A program made the position numbers and the translations under genes. From Pontibacter qinzhouensis (GTDB taxonomy: Bacteria > Bacteroidota > Bacteroidia > Cytophagales > Hymenobacteraceae): a stretch of DNA of 64,000 bases. The notes below the pieces were generated by a model that saw only the letters and a list, made by a program, of their open reading frames with translations, had not been told where the DNA came from and searched no databases. Positions within the stretch are counted from its first letter, which is position 1. The number at the start of each line of letters is the position of its first letter. The stretch spans positions 1 to 64,000 of the forward strand of contig NZ_VRTY01000003.1 in the NCBI RefSeq assembly GCF_008017455.1, written 5' to 3'. Positions 9,343 to 18,181 of the stretch are shown one piece after another.

Positions 9343-11001
9343 ATGCTTATGACGAAGTACGATAGATGGTATCATCCTTACGACATTGATGATAAATATA
9401 ATAGGCGTGTAGCTTATTTTAGTATGGAATTTGGTATTCACCAGGCCCTGAAAACATATTCAGGCGGCCTTGGTTTTCTGGCAGGCTCGCACATGCGTAG
9501 CGCGCACGACCTGCGCCAGAACATGATTGGCATAGGCATACTCTGGAAATTCGGCTATTACGACCAGATGCGTAACGAAGACCAGACGATGCGGGTGGTG
9601 TTTCAGAAGAAATTTTATTCGTTTCTGGAAGACTCCGGCATAACCGTAAAAGTGGTAGTAAACGGTCACCCGGTTTTCGTAAAAGCCATGGTGCTGAAGC
9701 CGGAAACGTTTGGCACCGTACCGATGTATTTCCTGACGACCGACATACCGGAAAACGATTACCTGGCACGTACCATTACGCATAAACTATACGATGTTGA
9801 AACCAATGCCCGCATTTCGCAAAGCATAGTGTTGGGTATTGGCGGAGCAAAAGTAGTAGATGCCCTTGGAGGCACCGATATTTACCACATGAACGAAGGC
9901 CATGCCCTGCCGCTTGCCTTTCACCTGCTCGAACAGTTTGGCGGCGATGTAAAGGAACTGCAGAAACGCATGGTGTTTACAACGCACACCCCTGAAAAAG
10001 CCGGAAACGAGGAGCACGATATTCAGTTGCTTAACCGCATGAGTTTCTTCGGGAATATTCCTTTAGAAGAAGCCCGCACCCTGACCGGCATGCACGGCCC
10101 CATGTTTAACCATACACTGGCAGCGCTGCGGCTATCTAAAATATCGAACGGGGTATCGCAGCTGCATGGTAAGGTGGCACAGCACATGTGGTACGAAAAC
10201 GAAGGTATCTGCGATATTAAAGCCATTACCAACGCCCAGAACGTACCCTTCTGGATGGACAGTGTGATGATGCACGCCTGCAAAAACGACAACGACGAGC
10301 TGCTGACCCTGCGCAAAAGGCAAATGAAAATGACGCTTTTTGAAGTCGTAGCCGACCAGACTGGTAAACTATTCGACCCAAATGTTTTAACCATTGTGTG
10401 GGCAAGAAGATTTGCCGCCTACAAACGCGCCGACCTGCTGATGCGCGACATGAACCGCTTCTTCGATTTGCTGAGCCGACAGGACGAGCCGATTCAGGTA
10501 ATCTGGGCCGGTAAACCATACCCATACGATTATGGTGCCGTAGAGGTGTTTAACAAACTGGTAAACTTCTCTTATAAGCGCAACAACATGGCTGTGCTTA
10601 CAGGTTATGAGATTGAACTTAGCCGAAAGCTGAAACAAGGCTCCGATGTCTGGCTGAACACGCCACGCCGCCCAAGGGAAGCATCCGGCACCAGTGGCAT
10701 GACAGCAGCCATGAACGGCTCCATTAACTTTTCGGTACAAGATGGCTGGATTCCGGAGTTTGGCGTACATGGCGAAAACAGTTACCTGCTGCCAATCGTG
10801 GATACGTCGCTGCCAGACACGCTCCAGGACGACCAGGATTACCTGAACATGATGACGGTGCTGGAAGAGGAAATTATTCCGACCTACTACCGCAACAGGC
10901 CAAAATGGCTCAGCATTGTAAAGAAGAGCATGAATGATGTTGTTCCGATGTTCGATGCCAACCGCATGGCACATGAATATTACTCGCTCCTGTATAAATA
11001 A
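9343..11001 (+). CDS. Short-type alpha-glucan phosphorylase (GT35) homologue lacking the PLP lysine
   Basis: 552 aa, the length of the short archaeal/bacterial GlgP-MalP branch that releases glucose-1-phosphate from alpha-glucans. Family landmarks are present: AYFSMEFG (25-31), HMNEGHALP (182-190), TTHTPEKAGNEEHD (213-226) and RRFAAYKRADLL (355-366). The cofactor motif, normally EASGTSGMK or EASGTGNMK with the lysine that binds pyridoxal phosphate, here reads EASGTSGMTAAMNG. Thr454 (codon 10702-10704) sits where the lysine is expected. The protein may therefore lack phosphorolytic activity or be a divergent glycosyltransferase. A strong terminator follows directly. Confidence 0.82.
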   Translation: MLMTKYDRWYHPYDIDDKYNRRVAYFSMEFGIHQALKTYSGGLGFLAGSHMRSAHDLRQNMIGIGILWKFGYYDQMRNEDQTMRVVFQKKFYSFLEDSGITVKVVVNGHPVFVKAMVLKPETFGTVPMYFLTTDIPENDYLARTITHKLYDVETNARISQSIVLGIGGAKVVDALGGTDIYHMNEGHALPLAFHLLEQFGGDVKELQKRMVFTTHTPEKAGNEEHDIQLLNRMSFFGNIPLEEARTLTGMHGPMFNHTLAALRLSKISNGVSQLHGKVAQHMWYENEGICDIKAITNAQNVPFWMDSVMMHACKNDNDELLTLRKRQMKMTLFEVVADQTGKLFDPNVLTIVWARRFAAYKRADLLMRDMNRFFDLLSRQDEPIQVIWAGKPYPYDYGAVEVFNKLVNFSYKRNNMAVLTGYEIELSRKLKQGSDVWLNTPRRPREASGTSGMTAAMNGSINFSVQDGWIPEFGVHGENSYLLPIVDTSLPDTLQDDQDYLNMMTVLEEEIIPTYYRNRPKWLSIVKKSMNDVVPMFDANRMAHEYYSLLYK

Positions 11002-11004
11002 TTA

Positions 11005-11039
11005 AAAACAGCCGCCACTAATAGAGTGGTGGCTGTTTT
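11005..11039 (+). terminator. Intrinsic terminator after the GlgP-like gene
   Basis: 15-bp arms (11005-11019 and 11025-11039, one G-U pair) with a 5-nt loop. The right arm ends in TTTT. It starts three bases past the stop codon. Confidence 0.85.
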
Positions 11040-11205
11040 CTTGCTTAAGATCAACTTAAACTATCAATAAATTTTAAGGTTGAGTAGAAAACCCGATGTT
11101 AAGACATCTAAAAAGGGTTTAAGTGGAAAAATTTTAAAGCAAGTAGGTTAAGCTTACTTCCTCATTCATGCCGATATTAACTCGTACATTATAATAACAG
11201 AAACT

Positions 11206-11742
11206 ATGGCAAAGACAAAATGGGTATCAGACCCGGCGCACAGCGAAGTTCAGTTTAAGGTAAAGCACCTGATGATTACGACCGTAACCGGGTATTTCGG
11301 ATCGTTTGAAGTAGAGGCCGAAACCGATGAGGACAACTTTGAAAAAGCTTCTCACATCGTGTTTACGGCCGACGTTAATTCCATCAGCACAAACAACGAT
11401 CAACGAGACACGCACCTGAAATCAGCTGATTTTTTTGATGCTGAAAATCATGACCAGATTAAATTTGAAGGTAAGCGTTACGAAAAAGCAGGCGAGGACC
11501 AGGCCAAACTACACGGCGACCTGACCATAAGAGGCAACACCAAACCTGTTACCGTACAGGTAGAGTATGCCGGCATAGTGGTAGACCCTTACGGCCAAAC
11601 CAAAGCCGGCTTTACCATTTCAGGTAAAATTAGTCGGAAAGAATTTGGATTGACATGGGATGCCGTAACCGAAGCAGGAAGCGTGGTAGTAAGCGACGAA
11701 ATCCGGTTGCTGTGCGAGATACAACTGGTGAAGCAAGCATAG
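11206..11742 (+). CDS. YceI family lipid-binding-like protein
   Basis: 178 aa. The single YceI lipocalin-like barrel is recognisable from WVSDPAHSEVQFKVKHL near the N-terminus, the TDEDNFEKASHIVFTADV region, DQRDTHLKSADFFDAENH, and GKISRKEFGLTWD toward the end. Members bind polyisoprenoid or other amphiphilic ligands. Many are periplasmic, but no signal peptide is visible here, so this copy is probably cytoplasmic. Monocistronic, with a terminator at 11856-11899. Confidence 0.9.
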   Translation: MAKTKWVSDPAHSEVQFKVKHLMITTVTGYFGSFEVEAETDEDNFEKASHIVFTADVNSISTNNDQRDTHLKSADFFDAENHDQIKFEGKRYEKAGEDQAKLHGDLTIRGNTKPVTVQVEYAGIVVDPYGQTKAGFTISGKISRKEFGLTWDAVTEAGSVVVSDEIRLLCEIQLVKQA

Positions 11743-11855
11743 CTTTTCGGTATCTTAAGAATCAGAAAAATGAGGAGTAAATCTGCCTCCAAACTTTTCT
11801 TTGCAGCCCCAAAAACTACACTAAATTGCTGCACCTATAATAGGTTTAACTAGCT

Positions 11856-11899
11856 GAACCACCCTTTGTGTGCAGCTGCGCGCTACGGGTGGTTCTTTC
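11856..11899 (+). terminator. Intrinsic terminator after the YceI gene
   Basis: Arms GAACCACCC (11856-11864) and GGGTGGTTC (11887-11895), followed by TTTCT. The loop is long (22 nt) and itself GC-rich. Confidence 0.65.
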
Positions 11900-11907
11900 T
11901 GTTCCGG

Positions 11908-11963
11908 ACCCTTGAAGCAAAATTCCTGATTTTGTTTCTGAAGGACCAAATCATTAGAATAAT
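11908..11963 (-). repeat. Dispersed 56-57 bp repeat, copy F
   Basis: On the minus strand it begins ATTATTCTAATGATTTGG and ends TTCAAGGGT, with CCTTCAGAA in the middle. 56 bp, placed just beyond the YceI terminator. Confidence 0.75.
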
Positions 11964-12014
11964 TTACCGCTTAACCTGTTAAAACTGCTGCAAAGCATCC
12001 TGTAGCTGTGCTGT

Positions 12015-12157
12015 TTAGGGAACCTGCATAACAACATCGCCGCCTGTAGGGTAACCTGTGCAGGTCAGGACGAACCCCTTCTGCAGCTCTTTCTCGGTCA
12101 GTACTTCGTTGTAGTACCTCCAGACGGTGCCCGATGTACAACGCTGCAGGAGAGGCA
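12015..12157 (-). pseudogene. Decayed remnant of a 2Fe-2S ferredoxin-type domain
   Basis: Read leftward from 12140 the frame gives CTSGTVWRYYNEVLTEKE, then LQKGFVLTCTGYPTGGDVV and a stop at 12015. This resembles the C-terminal end of plant-type ferredoxin domains in PaaE-like oxidoreductases, including the fourth cysteine in LTCTGYP. The preceding cysteine-loop bases (12157-12146) read CLSC one frame away, which implies a one-base deletion near 12144. No start or reductase portion remains. Identification rests on memory of the family and is about 40 residues long. Confidence 0.55.
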
Positions 12158-12186
12158 CAAAAAAGGCGCCTTTTAGAGGCGCCTTT
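12158..12186 (-). terminator. Intrinsic terminator of galU
   Basis: Arms AAAGGCGCCT (12162-12171) and AGGCGCCTTT (12177-12186) lie just downstream of the galU stop. Read leftward the hairpin is followed by TTTTTTG. Confidence 0.8.
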
Positions 12187-12192
12187 CTGCTA

Positions 12193-13086
12193 TTACAAAG
12201 TCTTTGTTTTGTCCAGGTAAGCCTGGTGAGAGCTTACAATTTCTTTCAGGAAGTTGAAGAACGGATCTGCGAATTCCTGGCGCTTCAGTGCAAACTCAAC
12301 AGTCGTTTTCAAAAAATCGAGTTTGTTGCCAATGTCGTAGCGCGTTCCTTCAAAGGTGTGCGAGTAAATTTTCTCGCGCTTCAGCAAGTTCTCAAGAGCA
12401 TCAGTCAGCTGAATTTCGTTGTTCTTGCCTTTCGGGGTTTCCTCTATGGCCCTGAATATTTCAGGAGTCAGGATATACCTGCCGGCAATGGCCAGGTTAG
12501 AGGGGGCCATTTCAACAGATGGTTTCTCTACAAACTGATCTAACTGCAGAATGGAGTCGCTTATTCTTTTTCCGCCCACAATGCCATAACGGTCTACTTT
12601 ATCGGCCGGAACGGTTTCAACAGCAATAATAGAGGAGTGGTATTGATCATACATATCCATTAGCTGCTGGGTAACCGGAATAACGGAGTCTACAATGGTA
12701 TCGCCGAGTAGTACGGCAAAAGGTTCGTCGCCGGTATGCTGGCGGGCATAGGAAATAGCATCGCCAAGGCCCACAATTTCTTTTTGCCTGATAAAGTAGA
12801 TGTTCGCCATATCAGAAAGCTTTCGCATTTCCTTGTAGAGTTCCTCGTCTTTCTGCTGCAAGCGCTCCTCCAGCTCAAAGTTGCGGTCAAAGTGGTCTTC
12901 TATGGCTCTTTTGCCTTTACCGGATATAATCAGGATGTCTTCTATGCCAGAATTAACAGCCTCCTGCACCACGTACTGTATGGTTGGGGCATCGATAATG
13001 GGTAGCATTTCTTTAGGCTGAGCCTTCGTAGCGGGCAGAAAGCGGGTACCAAGACCAGCGGCAGGTATAACAGCTTTTTTTATCAT
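12193..13086 (-). CDS. galU: UTP-glucose-1-phosphate uridylyltransferase
   Basis: 297 aa from ATG at 13086. It makes UDP-glucose from UTP and glucose-1-phosphate for cell-surface polysaccharide and sugar-nucleotide pathways. The nucleotide-binding N-terminus MIKKAVIPAAGLGTRFLPAT and KAQPKEMLPI are classic for GalU. Also visible are LGDTIVD near the metal-binding Asp, VEKPSVEMAPSNLAIAGRYI and the ELQ-type NNEIQLTDAL motif. The frame is open 44 codons upstream, but that part is unrelated to the family and overlaps the dispersed repeat. The next gene upstream on the same strand is a GHMP kinase, so the pair may act on one sugar: kinase product as substrate of this enzyme. Confidence 0.92.
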   Translation of the reverse strand: MIKKAVIPAAGLGTRFLPATKAQPKEMLPIIDAPTIQYVVQEAVNSGIEDILIISGKGKRAIEDHFDRNFELEERLQQKDEELYKEMRKLSDMANIYFIRQKEIVGLGDAISYARQHTGDEPFAVLLGDTIVDSVIPVTQQLMDMYDQYHSSIIAVETVPADKVDRYGIVGGKRISDSILQLDQFVEKPSVEMAPSNLAIAGRYILTPEIFRAIEETPKGKNNEIQLTDALENLLKREKIYSHTFEGTRYDIGNKLDFLKTTVEFALKRQEFADPFFNFLKEIVSSHQAYLDKTKTL

Positions 13087-13148
13087 TTCTAAAAGTAATA
13101 ACAGATTAAAATCGTATTTATAAAAGCACCTGCTCGCACAGATGTTAC

Positions 13149-13204
13149 ATGTTGCTAATGAAATAGCCCTCCAAAAGGTAAAACTATGTTTTTGCGCCAA
13201 GGGT
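13149..13204 (+). repeat. Dispersed 56-57 bp repeat, copy D
   Basis: The most diverged copy: begins ATGTTGCTAATGAAATAG, contains CCTCCAAAAGGTAAAAC and ends GCGCCAAGGGT. It lies between the GHMP kinase stop and the galU start, so it would be transcribed in antisense orientation if the two genes share an mRNA. Confidence 0.65.
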
Positions 13205-13247
13205 TGCGCCTGTAGCACTCTACCTGGCGCAAGGTATGTTGCGCCTG

Positions 13248-14243
13248 CTAAACAACCGTTGGCCTGATGACACGGGCATTTATTTTTTTGAAAGCGGTTA
13301 CCAGGTTGTTGAGCATTTCGTTGCCATAGTAAACACCGATAATAGAGCCGCCCGAACCCGTAAACTTAGCGGATGCCCCAAGTGCACGGGCTGTTTTCAC
13401 AAGCTCTTTATTGCTATCGCTGATGTTCATGATTTTGCACCGGAGTTCGAAGTTCTCATCCATGAGCTCATGCAGCAGCTTCCGGTCACCGTTTAACAGT
13501 GCTGTCTTGCCTTGCCCGGCCAAATCGGCAATAGAGGCGAGGGTGTTAATCACGAACTCTTCGCCTTTGTCGTATCGACTGCGCACGTTGTTTAAGACTG
13601 TGCCCGACACTTTCCCCAGTTCGGTTTTATAGGCGATGAACAGGTTCGGCAGCAGGGCAGGGTCTATTTCTTCATAAATGCCGTGCCCGTTTTTCTGTAG
13701 GTATTCTTTGTCGAAGTCCATGTACACGGCCCCTTCATACACCTGAATAACGCGATCCTGCAAGCCAGCTGTTATACCCAATTCCTCCACCTCTACCGAC
13801 AAGGCAAGGCTTGGGAACATCACCTTTGGTATATCTACCTTGTAAAACTCAGAAAGCGCCCTTAAGGTAGCAATTATGATGGCACTGGAACCAGATAAAC
13901 CAACCTGCCTCGGAATAGAAGCGCTGTAGCGGGTGGTAAAGTTACGGTTAGGGAGCGTAATGCCTTGTTTGGTGCAAAACTCACAGAACTTTTTAATAGC
14001 AGCCTTCACCAGCGGCACACCGCCATGGTAACCCGTCAGTACGATCTGATCGTGGAGCTCGTAAATGTTTTTAAACTGGTTAATATCCTGTGTCTGAGGC
14101 TCTATAACCAGTTCAGGCGATTCGTAAAGCAGAATATGTGCCCCAAAGTTTTTAACGATAATCGAGATAGTTTTACCGAAATAGCCATCCGAAGGATTAC
14201 CAAGGATAGCAGCTCGGGCATACGCACGGGATTCTATAATCAT
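13248..14243 (-). CDS. GHMP kinase, glucuronokinase-like
   Basis: 331 aa sugar kinase of the GHMP superfamily. The N-terminus SRAYARAAILGNPSDGYFGK closely resembles plant glucuronokinase, which phosphorylates glucuronate at C1. The ATP-binding motif is PRQVGLSGSSAII (111-123) and the C-terminal motif is KFTGSGGSIIGVY. Its stop is 161 bases from the galU start on the same strand. A kinase making a sugar-1-phosphate next to a sugar-1-phosphate uridylyltransferase suggests salvage into a UDP-sugar. Substrate assignment is inference; other sugar-1-kinases are possible. Confidence 0.75.
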   Translation of the reverse strand: MIIESRAYARAAILGNPSDGYFGKTISIIVKNFGAHILLYESPELVIEPQTQDINQFKNIYELHDQIVLTGYHGGVPLVKAAIKKFCEFCTKQGITLPNRNFTTRYSASIPRQVGLSGSSAIIIATLRALSEFYKVDIPKVMFPSLALSVEVEELGITAGLQDRVIQVYEGAVYMDFDKEYLQKNGHGIYEEIDPALLPNLFIAYKTELGKVSGTVLNNVRSRYDKGEEFVINTLASIADLAGQGKTALLNGDRKLLHELMDENFELRCKIMNISDSNKELVKTARALGASAKFTGSGGSIIGVYYGNEMLNNLVTAFKKINARVIRPTVV

Positions 14244-14997
14244 TAGAGTTTGTTTTTCGAGCTTAAAGATGCTTTAGTTTGAGGTATATTAAAAATTTTT
14301 AGCTCCTAAAATCACTACACACGCTCTAATTAATATCGTTCAGCAGTTGGCAGTGCTCTTTCTTCAGAGAAGGTTACCTGGATAGACAGTTAAAAGAAAT
14401 GTTGTATTTTAAAATACATACAAGACATAGGGCAGGCTAAACTAAAATTCAATATTTTAGCCTAACTAATAATAGGCATAGTTTATTAGTAAAACAGTAA
14501 CTAACAAAAGAAAAATAGTCTTATTATTAGTATTTTATTTAAAATAGTAAAATTTTAGCTTACATGGGTTTAATAGAGGGGTATATTCGTAAAAAAGGCC
14601 TATTTTTGCATGTACCAATTTAAAATTAAGAGGGATAAGAAGCAGTTTATAGTATTAATATAAAGTACCCCCTATTGAAGCTTCGAATCTAAATTTTTAA
14701 GAATTTTGGCAAAAAACTAACAGTCAGAAATTAGGAGCGTAGCCGGTTGGTTTTAAAAATCTGCAAGTATAGTAGCTGCAAAAACAGCAAAAAATGGAAC
14801 AAGCCTTAAATCATAACATTTTTTCAAATAAAATGCGAAATATCTGATGCTTTTGTGCCTGATTGCGTTATAACATTGCAAAACTTTTTTAATTTTGATT
14901 CACTATATAGAGTTTTGTGCAAATAATTGAGCCAAATTTTTGGTTAATTGATAATAATCAGACTTAAATTATAAAAGGTAAATAATAACGATCTCAA
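14244..14997. other. AT-rich divergent intergenic region
   Basis: About 750 bases between the divergent GHMP kinase and TetR genes, very A/T-rich from 14400 onward. No gene is supported. TATTTTTG at 14601-14608 is a plus-strand match to the -7 consensus, but it is about 390 bases from the TetR start and lacks a visible -33 partner. The length and composition suggest either lost genes or a long regulatory region. Confidence 0.5.
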
Positions 14998-15585
14998 ATG
15001 TCTAAAAAATTTAAGAAAAGTAAGCGGGACGTAATTCTTGAAGAAGCAGCTAAGTTGTTCAAGGAAAGAGGTTACGGTGGCACTTCTATGAGAGATTTAG
15101 CCGAGAAAGTAGGCATGGAAGCTCCCAGCATGTACAACCACATCCGATCTAAAGATGAAATTCTGGAAATCATCTGCTTCCATATAGCTAACTCCTACGT
15201 TTCGCAGCTTACTCGCATCGAATCGAGCGAAGACTCTTTTACGGACAAACTGAAGGCGCTGATAAAACTGCACATTAAGATGATGATTGAAGATGGTGCT
15301 GCCGTATCTGTTGCCAACAACGATTGGAAGTTTCTGCCGGAAGATAAACTAAAAGAGTTTAAAGAAATCAGGAGAGGATACGAGAAAAGATTTGCGGCTA
15401 TTCTGGAACAAGGCGTGGCAGCAGGCGAGTTTCATAACGTAAACATCTCTGTGTCGCTCTTCACCATTTTATCTGCGGTAAGATGGGTAGAGTTATGGTA
15501 CCGTCCGAACCGTGGCGTATCTGCAAAAGCCCTCGAAGAAACAATTATCACCATCCTGCTAAACGGCCTGTCGAAGCAGGAATAG
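14998..15585 (+). CDS. TetR/AcrR family transcriptional regulator
   Basis: 195 aa. The N-terminal helix-turn-helix is clear: ILEEAAKLFKERGYGGTSM, then RDLAEKVGMEAPSMYNHI and RSKDEIL. The C-terminal ligand domain (residues 60-190) contains NNDWKFLPEDKLKEF, similar to regulators that Bacteroidota keep next to phenylacetate or fatty-acid degradation genes. No such genes are adjacent here. With the ferredoxin remnant 2.8 kb away this could be a leftover of a lost catabolic cluster, which is speculation. Confidence 0.88.
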   Translation: MSKKFKKSKRDVILEEAAKLFKERGYGGTSMRDLAEKVGMEAPSMYNHIRSKDEILEIICFHIANSYVSQLTRIESSEDSFTDKLKALIKLHIKMMIEDGAAVSVANNDWKFLPEDKLKEFKEIRRGYEKRFAAILEQGVAAGEFHNVNISVSLFTILSAVRWVELWYRPNRGVSAKALEETIITILLNGLSKQE

Positions 15586-15616
15586 TACCGTTTACCTGAG
15601 CCAAAACAATGGCTGC

Positions 15617-15727
15617 ATTTATGAGATCAAACCGGCTTGTGTGCTTCAAAAGACGAAACAGCTTTACCTTTGTTCTACAACACGAAAAGCTTCCTTTTGT
15701 CTTTTGAAGTCCAGGCTTCTCATAAAT
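15617..15727. terminator. Long nested inverted repeat between convergent genes
   Basis: Outer arms ATTTATGAGA (15617-15626) and TCTCATAAAT (15718-15727) and inner arms CTTCAAAAGAC (15644-15654) and GTCTTTTGAAG (15699-15709) are perfect complements. A third pair, GCTTT/AAAGC (15661-15665 and 15686-15690), lies inside. The ~111-base structure sits between the convergent TetR and FUSC genes and may be a bidirectional terminator. It is larger than usual and lacks a clean U-tract. Confidence 0.5.
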
Positions 15728-15754
15728 GATTTTATGCTATAAGCTTGACTGACT

Positions 15755-16804
15755 TTAGCGTTCTACTTCGGCCAATATGCGGCTGAGATCAGTTAGGATG
15801 CTACCCATATCACGCAGCACTGTTAGCGAAGTTACTTCTTTCAGGTCCGCCAGGCAGGCAGTCTGCATTTTTCTGGCTTGCTTCATGTTGTTTTGCAGCT
15901 CTGTCATCTGGCTCACAGATGGCTCTGCCAAAATCTGACCGAACACCGGTATGCAAACCGATGTTGCTGCAATAGCAGAGGCCAAACCTTCTATCTGCGG
16001 ATACTCTGCTTTAAATGAACCTGCAGACCGCAAATCAGCTAACCCTCTCCTGATGCCTCTTATCTGTACCGTTATGTGCTCCATGTGCCGGATTCCAATA
16101 GATAAACGGCCTAAGCGGGTCCGTTTATGAACCAGAAAAGGGTTGTACTTTAAACTTTGCTCTGCCAGCCGCAGTACCTGTATACTTTTCTCTGTTTGGG
16201 CTACCAGTTCGTCTACAATAGGCTTTCCGTGCTGAGCCGTTTTTACCTCATCTTTTAGCATGAGCGAGAGGTAGTGCAAAGTAGTAGCTGCTTTCTGGCT
16301 GAGCTGCACAATGGCCTGCTCCACATCGGGTATGGCGTTGCGAGGTACTATAAGGGCATTTATGGCAATGGCGACAACCGAGCCAACCATTGTTTCTATT
16401 ATTCTTCCGGTAGCGTAGCCATGGCTATGGCCAAATGCCAGCACCAGCAACGAACTAACACCTACCTGCGACACAATCTGGGGGTTCATGCGGAGAGCAT
16501 TCGTGAGTGCCATGCCAATAAGTATAACGAAGAAGATGGAATAGGCGCTGATATTAAACCAGTGCCCGATCAGCATGCTCAGTACAACACCCAAAATAAT
16601 GCCTATAAGCCGATGCGAAGCTTTTTCAAGGGAATCGACCACCGTTACCTGCACAGTTAGCACAGCCGCAAGCGGAGCAAAAAACGGGTACTCATCCTGA
16701 AGCAGCGAAGTAGCCAGAAACCAGGATATTGCTGCAGCTAAGGCAGTCTTTATAATTTGCGACGTTAAACCTACTTTAGCTAGAAATTCTGCTCCTTTTA
16801 ACAT
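15755..16804 (-). CDS. FUSC-family (aromatic acid exporter-like) membrane protein
   Basis: 349 aa from ATG at 16804. The N-terminal half has about five or six hydrophobic helices, starting with IIKTALAAAISWFLA and PFFAPLAAVLTVQVTV, the hallmark of the fusaric acid resistance/ArAE family. A cytoplasmic helical half follows (residues ~170-349). Members are proposed exporters of aromatic acids or similar small molecules. The frame is open to 16873, but the added 23 residues are not family-like. Convergent with the TetR gene, so not under the same transcript. Confidence 0.8.
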   Translation of the reverse strand: MLKGAEFLAKVGLTSQIIKTALAAAISWFLATSLLQDEYPFFAPLAAVLTVQVTVVDSLEKASHRLIGIILGVVLSMLIGHWFNISAYSIFFVILIGMALTNALRMNPQIVSQVGVSSLLVLAFGHSHGYATGRIIETMVGSVVAIAINALIVPRNAIPDVEQAIVQLSQKAATTLHYLSLMLKDEVKTAQHGKPIVDELVAQTEKSIQVLRLAEQSLKYNPFLVHKRTRLGRLSIGIRHMEHITVQIRGIRRGLADLRSAGSFKAEYPQIEGLASAIAATSVCIPVFGQILAEPSVSQMTELQNNMKQARKMQTACLADLKEVTSLTVLRDMGSILTDLSRILAEVER

Positions 16805-17300
16805 GAGGAAAAAGATAAGGGAAGGTGGCAAAAAATAAAACTTCTTCAAAAGGTTAACCTGTTGTTGCACCAAGTTGCCATCAGTTGTTCCTAAACAGCA
16901 GGTTGGGGTATAACTTCCTTAAGCGCCAACTGTCTCAGAATAAAAGGCGCTCCTCCTATGACCATTTACTTTTAGCTAAACCTTAGCGTTACTTTTTCCA
17001 TCATTCGCTGGCACTATAAAAGTAAGTAAAGGTAACCGGCTTCAGAAGCAAAGGTAAGCAACAGATACATGCAGAAAAGTGAGATTGCTCAACAATCTGG
17101 TAACCTAGCTGGTAAAATTCGGCTAAGCTCTGCTATTTTTCAGCGGTTTGTGTATCAGCTGGAAAACAGCAGGGTAGTTACATCGTACTAAAGTCAGGAG
17201 ACCTGCCATGCATCCGATGTCTGCTCTCAGGTAGCATAGCCCTACAGGAACAACAAAGGCAGGCTCTAATAAGTAAGTAACATTTTAATTTAATATTTAT
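16805..17300. other. Intergenic region upstream of the SDR gene
   Basis: About 430-500 bases between divergent genes with no supported coding region. A 40-codon frame at 17069-17191 has no features I recognise. Promoters for both flanking genes should lie here, but none matches the full consensus by eye. Confidence 0.5.
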
Positions 17301-18017
17301 ATGGAATCATTAACTGGAAAAAACGCGCTGATAACGGGAGCCGGTAAGGGTATAGGCAAAGCTATGGCAATGGCTTTAGCAAAGGAAGGTGTTAACATAG
17401 GCCTGCTGGCACGTACCGAAAGTCAGTTAAAGACAGTTGCTGCGGAGCTGGAAAATCTTGGGGTAGAAACCAGTGTTGTGAAAGCGGATGTAACTGATTT
17501 AAGCGCGGTAGAGGCTGCTGTGGAGCAAGTACAGTTAGACTTAGGGCCGATAGATATACTCATCAATAATGCTGGCATTGCCTCTTTCGGGAAGTTCCTG
17601 GAACTGAGCCCGATGGAGTGGGAGAAAATCGTCAGGGTGAACCTGATGGGTGTTTACAATACCACACGGGCTGTTCTGCCAGGCATGATAGAACGTAAAA
17701 CAGGCGATATTCTCAATATTTCATCAACAGCCGGGCTCCGGGGCACCGCGCTCACGAGTGCCTACAGCGCTTCCAAATTTGCAGTTATGGGTCTTACCGA
17801 GTCGCTGATGCAGGAGGTGCGCAAACATAACATTCGGGTTAGCGCCTGGACGCCAAGTACCGTAGCCACCGAACTAGCCTATGAAAATAAACTAACAGAC
17901 GGAGACCCAGGTAAAGTGATGCAACCAGAAGACCTGGCCGAACTCCTGATTGCGCAGTTAAAACTGAACAGGCGTATTCTTATTAAGGAAGCCAGCCTGT
18001 GGTCTACTAACCCGTAA
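17301..18017 (+). CDS. Short-chain dehydrogenase/reductase, FabG-like
   Basis: 238 aa classical SDR. The Rossmann cofactor motif is [13 protein letters not shown] (13-25), the structural motif is NNAG, and the catalytic triad is Ser in NISSTAG with Tyr and Lys in [11 protein letters not shown]. Arg in LLARTES after the second strand suggests NADP(H). These enzymes reduce ketones or 3-ketoacyl thioesters. The substrate is unknown because no lipid or sugar cluster surrounds the gene. A strong terminator follows. Confidence 0.88.
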   Translation: MESLTGKNALITGAGKGIGKAMAMALAKEGVNIGLLARTESQLKTVAAELENLGVETSVVKADVTDLSAVEAAVEQVQLDLGPIDILINNAGIASFGKFLELSPMEWEKIVRVNLMGVYNTTRAVLPGMIERKTGDILNISSTAGLRGTALTSAYSASKFAVMGLTESLMQEVRKHNIRVSAWTPSTVATELAYENKLTDGDPGKVMQPEDLAELLIAQLKLNRRILIKEASLWSTNP

Positions 18018-18086
18018 TATCAAAATGCTACTATTCTGCTACTGCTGAAGATGGTGCTCTCATCCGCACCTGCTACACCAGCTAGT

Positions 18087-18142
18087 AAAAAAGAACGTCT
18101 TAACCCAGCCATCAGGCTTATCAGGTTAAGACGTTCTTTTTT
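18087..18142 (+). terminator. Strong intrinsic terminator after the SDR gene
   Basis: Perfect 19-bp arms (18087-18105 and 18124-18142) beginning AAAAAAGAACG and ending CGTTCTTTTTT, with an 18-nt loop. The A and T runs at the two ends make it likely to work in both directions, but the minus-strand OmpH gene ends farther right. Confidence 0.85.
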
Positions 18143-18181
18143 ATGAACAGTGCCATCAGAAACCGATGACCGCCAGTAGCA

